Source: Myrica gale (taxonomy: Eukaryota; Streptophyta; Magnoliopsida; Fagales; Myricaceae). Taken from it: a stretch of 64,000 bases of DNA. The stretch covers positions 22,328,874 through 22,392,873 of the forward strand of contig OZ005607.1 in the NCBI GenBank assembly GCA_963930655.1, written 5' to 3'. The position numbers and the translations under genes are program-made. Of this stretch, positions 10,622 through 19,930 are shown one piece after another. Positions within the stretch are counted from its first letter, which is position 1, and each line of letters begins with the position of its first letter. Below the pieces are notes generated by a model. It made no database searches, was not told the origin of the DNA, and saw only the letters and a list, made by a program, of their open reading frames with translations.

Positions 10622-11803
10622 ATGCCAAGGACAAAGCATGCTGTCGTACACGACATTGAGCAAGCGGGGTCATCTCGTTCATCAGCAGCTCCTTCGGGTG
10701 AGCCTGATTACTATTTCTGTAATTCTGAATGTGCTGCAAAATTTTACAGTGACTTCTCAAATAGAAAAGTCATGTTGGGTAGGAAAGTGAATATAGAATC
10801 ACTTTCGGATTTTGAGATTGCGCATCCATTTGTGAGGCAAGGTTGGCGGAGTTTGTTGGATATGGATAACAAAGTGTTTCCCAAATATGTTAGGATGTTT
10901 TTCTCTAATATGTTTGTTGGTTTGGAAGCATGACGCTTGTTTACTGTTAAGAGTACGGTTGGGGGACGAGATATTATTTTGAATGAAGTAATTCTCGGTG
11001 ATATTTTGGGTATCCCACATGTTGGGATTCAGGCTTATGAGCTTAAGAATTGGCCCGTGTGTAAGAGCTCTGATTATGGAGCAGCCCTAATTTACCTCCT
11101 AGGTGATGATGTGGCAGAAGATCCACCTAGAAAAATTCATGCCAATCAGTTACCTATTCGTTTGAGATTGCTTCATTTGATCTGCACCCATAACTTGATG
11201 CCTCGGGGTGGACACCAAGAGGAGGTGACTTTTATGGAAGTTCTTGTGCTGAAGCGTCTCCTGAAGGAGAAAAAGTTCAACCTTCCTTGCATTATGCTCA
11301 AACATACGGAAGCAACTTGTGAGTCTAAGAAGAATCTACCTTATGGCTTGCTGTTTATCTAGATTTTTAGACATTTTGGTGTTGCACTCAGTTCTCGAGA
11401 GCGAGACACTTTGACCAAGTGTGAGCAATTTGATACTCACACTTTCACCCGGATGGGCTATACACGGACTTCCAGAAACACTTGGGTGCCTAAGCGTCAG
11501 GATAGTGATTAGGATGGGCCTGAGGTGGCTGATAAGGATATTGAGGCTGAGGATGAGCCTACTGGTGAGGAGGTAGATGCTAATTTTGCTGATGATCCTC
11601 CCATTATTCCTTCTCCTACCAGAGCTCCCGACCATACCTCTTCCTTTGACTCCCGGTTCACCGATTTTGAGCAAAGGATGACGGCTATGCATAAGGTGCA
11701 ACAGAAGTTCCTTCAGGAGAGTATCACTTCTATGCAAGAGGAAGAGAGATGGTTCTCTGAGGACATGAGGACTTTTATGGCCCGTTTTACTCCACCATCG
11801 TGA
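10622..11803 (+). pseudogene. Sirevirus envelope-position ORF (Transposase_32-like)
   Basis: One reading frame of 393 codons runs from ATG 10622 (MPRTKHAVVHD) to the TGA at 11801-11803. It is interrupted only by three in-frame stops near 10931, 11360 and 11510. No frameshift is needed. It contains CNSECAAKFYSDF, VRQGWRSLLDM, LGDILGIPHVGI and RLRLLHLICTHNLMPRGG, the pattern of the extra ORF behind pol in dicot Sireviruses, which databases group with plant transposon proteins. The C-terminus is acidic, then helical with a probable coiled coil (about 11650-11790). No transmembrane segment is obvious, so an envelope role is doubtful. The first stop (TGA for CGA) fits cytosine deamination. Confidence 0.65.
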
Positions 11804-12132
11804 TTCTCATTGCATATGCATTTCATTTTGTTCTCAAGTTGTTTATGTATTTTACTTTGCTTATATATTTCTTTTTTATGATAAAAAGGGGGAGAAGAAA
11901 TTGTGTCTCTTTTTGTATCTCTGCACCCCTTTGAGACTTTGATGTACTGCTTAACTTTGATATGAAAGCCTCTTTATTATTCATATGCAATTCTTTCATA
12001 TTACATACTAACTTATGTCCATAAAGTATTAAAATGTCCAAAACCCTACATCAAAGTACAAAAGATAGGGGGAGACAAGATCAACAAGAGAAAGATCAAT
12101 TAATTTATTGTCATCGTCAAAAAGGGGGAGAT
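11804..12132 (+). promoter_or_regulatory. multiple polypurine tracts before the 3' LTR
   Basis: AAAAAGGGGGAGAAG (about 11884), TAGGGGGAGACAAG (about 12066) and AAAAAGGGGGAGA (about 12119) precede the LTR start TGTTGG at 12133. The last one sits in the canonical position for plus-strand priming. Several tracts of this kind are a Sirevirus trait. Confidence 0.7.
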
Positions 12133-14815
12133 TGTTGGCTTTTAGTCACAATCACTGTTTTGATGATAACAATACAAATAATTGAGATGTGAAGCAAAGC
12201 GGATCCAAAATGAGCACGGAGCGATCTTGCAACATCACTTTCAATGGAAGTGCTCTTAAAGTGAAGACTCAAGATGCTAGGGTAATCTTTGTAACTCTCA
12301 GACTTCATCTTTAACTATGATTTCAATCACACACATGCATAAGTCTTCAAAACTTGCATAAACTATTTTAACGTTTGTTGAAAGATTAAAACCTTTTTAA
12401 TGGCTTCAAAATATCCCAAATATACTCTCAAACCTTTTTATATACTTATGAGAAGTTAGAGTTTAAAATTGGGTATTTTAAGTTAGTCAAAATTGAGCTA
12501 TAAAACAGATTAATTTTTCACTTGATGCTGCCAAAGGGTTACGAAAGTTGCAGATTTCTAAGCTCAATGAAGCAAGGAGGGAAGCTTATGACAATGCCCG
12601 CTTGGCAAAGGAGCGGATGAAGTCACTACATGACAAGAAGATTAAAGACAAACAACTTCTCCCTAATCAGCGAGTGCTACTTTATAACTTTTTCCTGGGA
12701 AGCTGAAGTCCCGATGGGGTGGCCCATACATCATTAAAGAGGTTCATTCTCATGGTGCGGTAGACATTGTCGATCCAAAAAATGGAAATAGCTTCACAGT
12801 CAATGGACAACATCTTAAGCCATTTATGACTCCCTTCGATCCAAATGAAGAAATCTTGCAAGACCCCAGGGGAGTCCTCTGACCTTTCCTTGTTGTTGTT
12901 TTTTGTCTTGTTTTATTTATTATTTGCATTTTTATTCTTTTTCTATTGCACTTGTTGACTGTGATTTTCTGTTGTTTTTCTTTTGGTTTGCTTCTCTCTG
13001 TTCCTATCTTTTCTTTTGTTCCCCTTTATGCTTTCACATTGAGGACAATGTTTCATTTAGTTGGGGGAGAGATTTGCACGTTTTGCAATCATGCAATATA
13101 TTCATTTACACATGTCATTACCATAGTGCATTTTACTGTGATTAGGATGAATTGCTAACTCTTAGTAAGATGGTGATGGTGGTTGAACTTTATTAATGCG
13201 TGTTGACAACTTTATCCGTCTCGAGCATTTAAATTTGACATTGATGAAACATGAATGATGATGTGAACTCTCTGGTTTCAAACTTTTGAAGTTTTCTGAG
13301 CTTGACTTTAGGATTAGCTCTCACTGGATGAAGGGCAAAACATTCTAAGAAATAGCTGTTTCTTTTACCTGATATCTCTCAGTAGTCTTCATCTACATAC
13401 CAATGACTAGAATAGAGAGAAGTACACTACAGGACTACTGAGCTGTGCCTTTCAAAAAAAACAAAAAAAAAAAGAAAAGAAAAGAAAAGAAAGACAGAAA
13501 GAAAAAAAAAAAGAAAAAGAAAAGAATAAGAGCAAAAGAAACGGGAAACTTAAGTTGTTATTGAGTCAAGGGCTAGAAACAGTTGCCCAAACTTTGGGGG
13601 TTTGAAAAACTCAACAACCCTTAAGAACAGAGTTGGCGCGAAAACTGCTAGACCCTTCAGCTTTGAAGTAGTTAGGATCAATATTGATCAATCTTAAGGT
13701 CGAAACTCTTTTGGACAGCCAGTGGTAGAAATGAGGACTAAGAGAGAGTCAAGGTGATAAATTGTAATTTCTCTAGACGTTTTGCCTCAATGCTATTAAG
13801 AGGAGATACTCTCAAACCTTTTTATATACTTATGAGAAGTTAGAGTTTAAAATAGGGTATTTTAAGTTAGTCAAAATTGAGTTTTTAAATCAACCGGATC
13901 ATGTGTTAAGTTGAGGAGGTCGATCGGCTCAGGAAGCGGTCGACCGGAGCTACGACCGCTTGGTATAGCGGTCGACCGGTAGCATTTAATAAAGATCCGT
14001 TAAGCTTCTCACAATATGACCGTTGTGTAACGGTAACTTGAACCGGTCAACCGGCTCATGTAGCAGTCGACCGGCTCGTTTTAATAGATCACTCCTAACG
14101 GCTATTAATAGCTATTTTTCTCATGAGGCCTATATAAAGTCATTCCCACGCCTTTGGAATACAACTAAATCGTCCAAAATTATTTTACAAAGGCTAAGAG
14201 TGATAAAAAACCTTCCAATTCTTATTCAAACATCATTCACACATAATCTTCATTTCACATCCTTGTTATTGTGTGAATCCTAAGACCTAGTTACTTCTCA
14301 TTGTAAAATCTACTCCATCAAGGGAGTTTTAGAGGGAAATCTCGTTCAACCATATACATTTCTAAGAGAGTGATTCTCTTGTATCCTTTTGGTGAGGGTT
14401 GTTCTTCAAAAGAATGAGTTTGGAGAGGTTTGTTCTCAAACTCATTCTTGAGGCTTGAAGAGGGTATTCTCAAGCTCAAGTGTAAGGAAACCTTCCCTTG
14501 GTTGAAGGGAGAATAGCGGAAAAACCTCAAGGCTCAGTAAAGGAGCTTGAGGGGTGGACGTAGGCGGGCTTGCCGAACCACCTAAATTATTGTGTTTGCT
14601 TCTCTTCCCTTATCTCCTTAATTTGTGCAACTAGTTTATTGCTTTAAAGTTTTTACTTGCACATTTAAATTGCAATACATACTATTGTGTTTAATCATTT
14701 ATTGCAATCAATCCCTTTTGTGAGACTTGTAGCTTGCAAACACTTTCTTTTGGGTGAATTTCTAAAAAGTATTGAAACCCAGTTCACCCCCCCTTTTGGG
14801 TTGCCTTAATCCTAG
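12133..14815 (+). repeat. Copia 3' LTR (interrupted by a Gypsy fragment)
   Basis: Starts with TGTTGGCTTTTAG directly after the polypurine tract. It contains CGGTCGACCG palindromes (13905-14080), a TATA box (TATATAAAG at 14131) and the typical CACCCCCCC tract near the end (about 14787). A foreign Gypsy piece sits at about 12505-13805. The terminal CA is not clear; homology to the CACTA-2 arm resumes at GATATGG (14816). Confidence 0.75.
12505..13805 (+). mobile_element. Ty3/Gypsy fragment inside the Copia LTR
   Basis: Contains the C-terminal end of a Gypsy integrase (12525-12882) with EARREAYDNARLAKERMK, KSRWGGPYIIKEVHSHGAVD and FTVNGQHLKPF, ending in TGA. A deletion removes the middle of the usual LYNSRLKLFPGKL stretch. 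Downstream come a T-rich spacer, the Gypsy polypurine motif ACATTGAGGACAATGT with TTGGGGGAGAG (13035-13075), and an A/G-rich run (13450-13515). It is flanked on both sides by the same roughly 75-bp LTR segment (about 12423-12500 and 13808-13885). Confidence 0.75.
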
Positions 14816-15123
14816 GATATGGAAAATTAAAAAAACGTAAACTAAAAACTCATTTAAAACAACTTAATATCTCTTAAAAAACAATATAACTATGTACCTT
14901 TGATGTAGATGATAACAGGACATGATTCCACGCACTTTGGAAGGCAATGCCGCACAAAATGGTTCTGTGATGTTTGAGAAGATTCGAGAAAATTTGTGCA
15001 GAGATAACCGATAAAAATGACCGTGACTCATTGTATCGATCGATTGTGTGCTTTTTACACGTGGCGATCTCTCATTCACTTGCAGGCACGATCGACCGCT
15101 AATTAAAACGATCGATCATTGAT
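14816..15123. repeat. right inverted arm of CACTA-2, inner part
   Basis: Inverse of about 5170-5480: CAGGACATGATTCCACGCAC and TGATGTAGATGATAACAGG match the complement of the left arm. It is interrupted at 15124 by the solo LTR; the arm continues at 16690. Confidence 0.7.
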
Positions 15124-16689
15124 TGTATCACAATTTTGCTAATTTATCACTTGAGAAAGTTCCACAATTACACAATTTCCACTAGAAAATGAGAAAATTA
15201 TGATTTGGGCATTAGTATGAGGCAAATTGTTAATTTTGACAAAAGCAAGTGTAATTGAGTAAATTTAAGTTATTTGTTTTCTTTCCTCTCACCATATTTT
15301 CATGTCTCCATTTTCATAAATATGATTGGAATATTTTCTATATTGACTTCTGTTTTTACGTTTTGTATATGAACAATGGAGATGAATTGAGCTCATGGAA
15401 GTGAGAGAGAGGCTGGAATCAAAGAGTCGGTCGAGCGGTCGTCGCGCGCCTGTCGAGCGTGAAGTCTCTGTCTGCAAATTCGGAGCCGCTCGAGCACTCT
15501 ATCATGCGCTGATCGCGCGGGAAGTCTCTGTTTGAGAATGTGCATGGCCGCTCGAGCGGCTGGTCGCGCGCTTGTTGCGCTTTATGCTTCTGTGTGAATT
15601 TCTTCATGGGCGCTCGAGCGTCACGTCGAGTGTTGGTCGCACGTTACGCCTCTGTACAAATTTCTTCAAAGGACACTCGAACGGACGTTGAGCGCCGGTC
15701 GAGCGTGACACGTCGGAAGCCATATTTGAGGGCATTTTTGGAAAACGAAAAGAAGCCCTAGGGCATTGCTGGTGAGTCACGACGAAGGCTCCCCCAAAAA
15801 GAAGGTTAAAATGGAACATTTTCGTGCCTAAGAGAGGAGTTCGAAAGTTTTGTTTTTGGCTTGGACGGAGGGCTTTTGGGTGGCTGCTGAGGCTCCCAAC
15901 ACTTTTCTCCCAAGACTTTTCCCTCGTTTTTCCCAGCTGCTACCGTAGAGACCAAAAGTTTGTTGCTTTTGGCTTAGTTTTCTTTTGAGCTTTTGGAATA
16001 CTTTGTTGCTTTCGGTTCTTTTAGTTTGGAGTTTCTTTTTATTGCATTTTCTCTTGCTTTTGTGTAAACCGAATCTTCCATTCATATTTGCACTTTCATT
16101 TCAGCTTTAGAACATATGTGGACCGAATGTCATGTTTCATTTATATTCCAGATTTGAGTTTTGCTTTGGTTGGATGATTAAATGTTTTGTTAAGTTCTAT
16201 TTCACTTCTTTAATGTTAGAGTAATGCTTGGGTTTGTTTTTGTTAGTTGGACTGAGTTTGGGCATTATTGGGTTGTGACTAGCTAAAGATTGGGTACTAA
16301 GTGTTCGATGAAATGTCTCTTAGAGCAGGATTAATGCCAAGTGATATTTCGTCGACAACTACTTGAGTTTAACTAGTTTCAACTCCATCTCATGCTATTT
16401 TATTATCATGTATTGCTTGTTAGCTCTTTATTAATCTCTTAGCACTTAAATTGATCACAACTCAAAAATCTCAAAAATCATGGATGGTATCCTAAAACCC
16501 AACCTTTCCCTTTGTAAATACCATTTTCATTGTAAATAGAACATAGTTTTCTTTTATTGTAATGGTGATTGGAATGAAAGATTGAACACATCGTTCCTTG
16601 AGGAGATGACCTAGGACTTCCCTAGTATTACTTGACAACCTCCTACAGGTTGGGAGTAATTCGCTAATCATTTTTAGTCGAGTCAATCA
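15124..16689. mobile_element. 1.57-kb solo LTR inside the CACTA-2 right arm
   Basis: Begins TGTATCACAATTTTGC and ends GAGTCAATCA, so it has TG...CA ends. The flanks are TTGAT (15119-15123) and TGGAT (16690-16694), a 5-bp target duplication with one mismatch. Comparison with the left arm shows that the host sequence is continuous across it. No open reading frame of note. Between 15420 and 15720 it carries CGCTCGAGCG-type palindromes. With no partner LTR or internal region, a solo LTR is the simplest reading. The retrotransposon family is unknown. Confidence 0.65.
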
Positions 16690-17052
16690 TGGATTCGAAA
16701 AAATGACGGTTACGCTTCCCGATCGATCTTCGCTTCGCAATGATCAATTGTTAAGCGTGACGACTTAAATTTGTCGCCAAAAGACTTCACATTTAGTGAC
16801 GGAGCTTCTTGTCACAAAAGCCCGATCGATCGTTGTAGCACCGATCGATCGCGGAGTGACGACATTTTTCGTCACCAAAACATTACCTTTTAGTGACAAA
16901 AATTTTATTTCGTCACAGAGAGGACTTTTAGTGACTCTTTAGTGACAAAATTGGTGATGAACAAAAGTTTTGTCACTAAAAAAAGACTTTTAGGGACGAA
17001 ATTCATTTCGTCACCTAGAATTTCGTCACTAAAAGTCTATTTTCTAGTAGTG
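16690..17052. repeat. right inverted arm of CACTA-2, outer part
   Basis: The inverse of 4723-5170, ending in the terminus CTATTTTCTAGTAGTG. It carries alternating TTTAGTGACGAAA repeats and their complements. Confidence 0.75.
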
Positions 17053-18186
17053 AATATAGTGCTCAATTCGGTGACTTATAATAGGTATGTCTGAATTCTA
17101 CTGGGCCTAGATGACATCAACTAACTCTCTTTTTTTTGCGTAGCTTTAAAAAAAATCAATCATGACAATAAAAGGCCCATATCCCTAGTCTTGCCAATGT
17201 TGAAACATTCTAAAAGCTGTTAAAGAAACGCTTACAAAATTAAGACTAAATAAAGCCCCACTATAATTCAGACTTATGCGAAAGTTGAACACATTTTGGA
17301 AAGGATCCATTGAGCTCACTGGAAATTGCTGGATTTTTCAGAGCCCTGGCGCGCGCCAGTTTACTGGGGCGGAAATTGTTGGACAGCAAATTCCAGACCA
17401 GAGACCGGCCATATATTAAGTCGTAATTACAAATAATGCTGCTGGTTTGGTGATTTATTACCGCTAAAAAAATGGCAGGAAAAAGCTTTTTCTGTTGTAG
17501 TGGCTGAGGGATTGATTTTTTGTTTGTTTTTTTAATATGTATTTTTTTCGGTTTTGTCATTTTAAAGATAGTATGTTTGCGGTTTTGTCGTTGTCAAGTT
17601 CTTATAATTTTCATGGTAATTAATTTTGCAGAAACCTGTTCCAATATCTGCAAGAAGATTAACGGTGGCCATAAAGTCAACCGTATGGGAGCATTATGTG
17701 CGAAATCACAATTCCTATAATCTAAACGTTACCTTTGCAAAGGGGTGGTAGTTCCGACGGCTAAAGTGTATTTTCTTCTAATAAGATATATAAGTAAAAG
17801 AAATAATTTCTATGTAGTATTACGAATAAATTGCATGTATCCAAAACTTTGCCGAACATTTTTAATGGGATCATTCTACACGATTGTTTCAGTACTCACT
17901 GTTATCAAGTAAATCATTGCGTGAGATATAGTATAAACCATAATTTTTCTACTTATTAATGTAAGAATTGGCTCAACTCGGGTTGCCTTACTGATCCGGG
18001 AGCATTTGAGTCCGTGTTGATCAATAATACAGTCTCATGTTCGATTCCCTCAAAGGATTATATCAGTGACTTAATTGAGTGGTTCGACTGTGGGTTGTAC
18101 TCTAGTCTATCCGAGATTTGTCGTGATGTTAAGCTCGTCATATTGTGCGACTAAGTTGGTCCAGGATAGGATGAGCCCATAAGAAG
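17053..18186. other. unassigned sequence with small element remnants
   Basis: There is no intact gene. TTTTCTGTTGTAGTG ends at 17502 and looks like an orphan CACTA right end; no left end was found. At 17630-17720 an acceptor-like TTTTGCAG is followed by a short open stretch (RRLTVAIKSTVWEHYVR) faintly like the BED-finger start of hAT transposases. At about 17960-18180 lies a possible tRNA-derived SINE. Confidence 0.4.
17965..18180 (+). repeat. possible tRNA-derived SINE remnant
   Basis: TGGCTCAACTCGG resembles a decayed pol III A box. GTTCGATTCCC about 70 bp downstream matches the B box. No clear 3' tail or target duplication was found, so this is tentative. Confidence 0.25.
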
Positions 18187-19273
18187 CATCACTCAAAACA
18201 TTCCAATTTATGTCTTAACCTTATATAACTGTTGAGCATAGAACTCCTGCCACATCGAACTAAAAACTCTGACAACATCTGGCCCGTTTGGGCACAGCAC
18301 ATGGCTCACACGACTCAGCGCATTAAACTCACTATAAGAAAAAATACTTTGGGTGACAAAAAAAATTTGTCACCCAAAGTACTAATTTCGTCAGCTAAGG
18401 TTTTGGGTGACAAAAAGGGGTTGTCACCCGGATTGTCATCTAAAGTCCGTCAGCCAATGTTTTAGGAGACGATTTTCGTGTTTTGTCACTCAAAACTGTT
18501 CAGAAGGATTATAAAGCCCTCCGAACAGTTTGATGTCATACTGACGAAATTCAAAATCGTCACACCCCGTACAGTCCATCCATTCACATGAGCTGTGCGA
18601 ACGTTCTCTCTATACGTTCGCACAGCTTATGCGAACGATTAATCCAATGTGATGAATTTTGTCACGTAATAAACATCTGCACAGTTGGATATAACCGTCC
18701 GAATGTTGATGTAAAGATGTTCTGACGCATTTGTGACGACGTCCGCATCACTCAGAACATTCCAATTTATGTGTTAACCTTATTATTACTGTTGAGCATA
18801 GAACTCCTGCCACATCAAACTAAAAACTCTGACAACATCTGGCTCGTTTGGGCACAGCACATGGCTCACACGACTCAGCACATTAAACTCACTACACGAA
18901 AAAATACTTTGGGTGTCGAAAAAAAATTTTCACGCAAAGTACTAATTTCGTCACTTAAAGGGGGTGACAAAAACAGGTTGTCACCCGGTTTGTCACCTAA
19001 AGCCCGTAAGCCAATGTTCCAGGTGACGATTTTCGTATTCTATCACTCAAAACAGTTCTTACGGATTATAAACCCGTCCGAACGGTTTGATGCCATACTA
19101 ACGAAATTCAAAATTGTGATACCCAGTACATTTCATCCGTTCCATTTTGTTGTGCGAACGTTCTCTCTATACGTTCGCACAGCTAATGCGAACGATTAAT
19201 CCATTGTGATGAAATATATTTTGTCACGTAATAAACGTCTGCACCGTTGGATATGACGCATTTGTGACGACAT
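18187..19273. repeat. tandem duplication containing the left end of CACTA-3
   Basis: Two copies, 18187-18745 and 18746-19273, each start CATCACTCA and contain TGTTGAGCATAGAACTCC, then CACTA(T/C)A(A/C)GAAAAAATAC and TTTGGGTG repeats. CACTA lies at 18330 and again at 18890. The non-element flank of about 143 bp is therefore duplicated together with the terminus. Confidence 0.8.
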
Positions 19274-19689
19274 CCGCATCATAGTTTCATTATGACGAAA
19301 ATATTTTTTGTCATCTGAAAAAGCCGCTCGAACCTTTACGTATACAGTTCAGACTCGTTGTACATTGAACACGTTCGAACGTGTTGGTGTATCGTGAGCA
19401 CGGTTTCTTATTTTACATACCGTTCGGACTAGCGAATTTTAAGCAGAGCGTGCGTACAGATAGTTACGCGTGCGCACGCTAGCAACGAAAAAGGTACGTG
19501 CGAATGACATTTAAAAACCGTTCGAACGGTAGTCTATACATTATAATATAATTAATTTAATTAAAATTTATGAAATAATATAGATATAAAGATATTCACT
19601 GCTCATAATATAATAAAATATCTACAAATATGCAATCGTTATTAGAAGTAAATAAAATACATAATCGATAAGTACTGATAAAGTAGTAA

Positions 19690-19930
19690 AAATACATAAA
19701 TCTACCCAAATTTTTGTTTGGGTGTTGAACGAGATTGCATATGTTTGATCTGCTCCGCCATTAGTTGCATCCTCTTCTCTTGTTGTTCCCCTAGGTTCTA
19801 TTTGCTGCTCCTGCAGCATCTTCTGGTGCTCTTTGCGTTGGAAAATGTAAGTCATTTATTTAAATATTAAATAATAAAAATGTAAATTTATTTCCTACTA
19901 ACAACACTCTAGCGCGTTGGAAGGACCTCG
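19690..19930 (-). pseudogene. Transposase_24 gene of CACTA-3, 3' part beyond the solo LTR
   Basis: Continuation of the minus-strand gene at 23250-24180 after removal of the solo LTR. The frame across the junction reads GARSFQRARVL, the usual continuation of the HTSGxxSF motif. Further down a Gln/Lys/Glu-rich stretch (LMAEQIKHMQ) resembles the coiled-coil C-terminus of this family. At least one frameshift is needed to join the parts. Confidence 0.55.

Larger units (their letters stand above)
8417..14815 (+). mobile_element. 5'-truncated Sirevirus-like Ty1/Copia retrotransposon
   Basis: The order is reverse transcriptase, RNase H, an extra envelope-position ORF, several polypurine tracts and a 3' LTR. 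There is no gag, protease, integrase or 5' LTR: the element begins abruptly inside the last 264-bp unit. An extra ORF after pol and repeated AGGGGGAGA tracts before the 3' LTR are hallmarks of the Sirevirus lineage. Homology to the CACTA-2 arm resumes at about 14816. Confidence 0.8.
4723..17052 (+). mobile_element. CACTA-2: element with long inverted arms, carrying nested insertions
   Basis: The right terminus reads CTATTTTCTAGTAGTG (17037-17052). The left one reads CACATTTCTAAAAAAATAG (from 4723), a decayed inverse of the same end. Both continue into TTTAGTGACGAAAT repeats. Inside are a Transposase_32-like gene remnant, a 264-bp tandem array, a truncated Copia element (8417-14815) and a solo LTR (15124-16689). 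No 3-bp target duplication is visible (GTT on the left, AAT on the right), so the outer ends may have come from different events. The coding strand of the internal gene is plus. Confidence 0.65.

Noticed and set aside
10622..11803. Interpretation as a true viral envelope gene or endogenous virus
   Set aside because: No membrane-spanning segment or signal peptide is visible, and the ORF fits the extra gene of plant Sireviruses. No other virus-like gene was seen in the window.
13440..13520. A-rich run as a retroposon poly(A) tail
   Set aside because: It is interrupted by regular G residues, lies inside the Gypsy 3' region and is followed by more element sequence.
17995..18070. Possible functional tRNA gene because of a B-box-like GTTCGATTCCC
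   Set aside because: No cloverleaf with acceptor and anticodon stems could be folded by eye. A SINE remnant is more likely.
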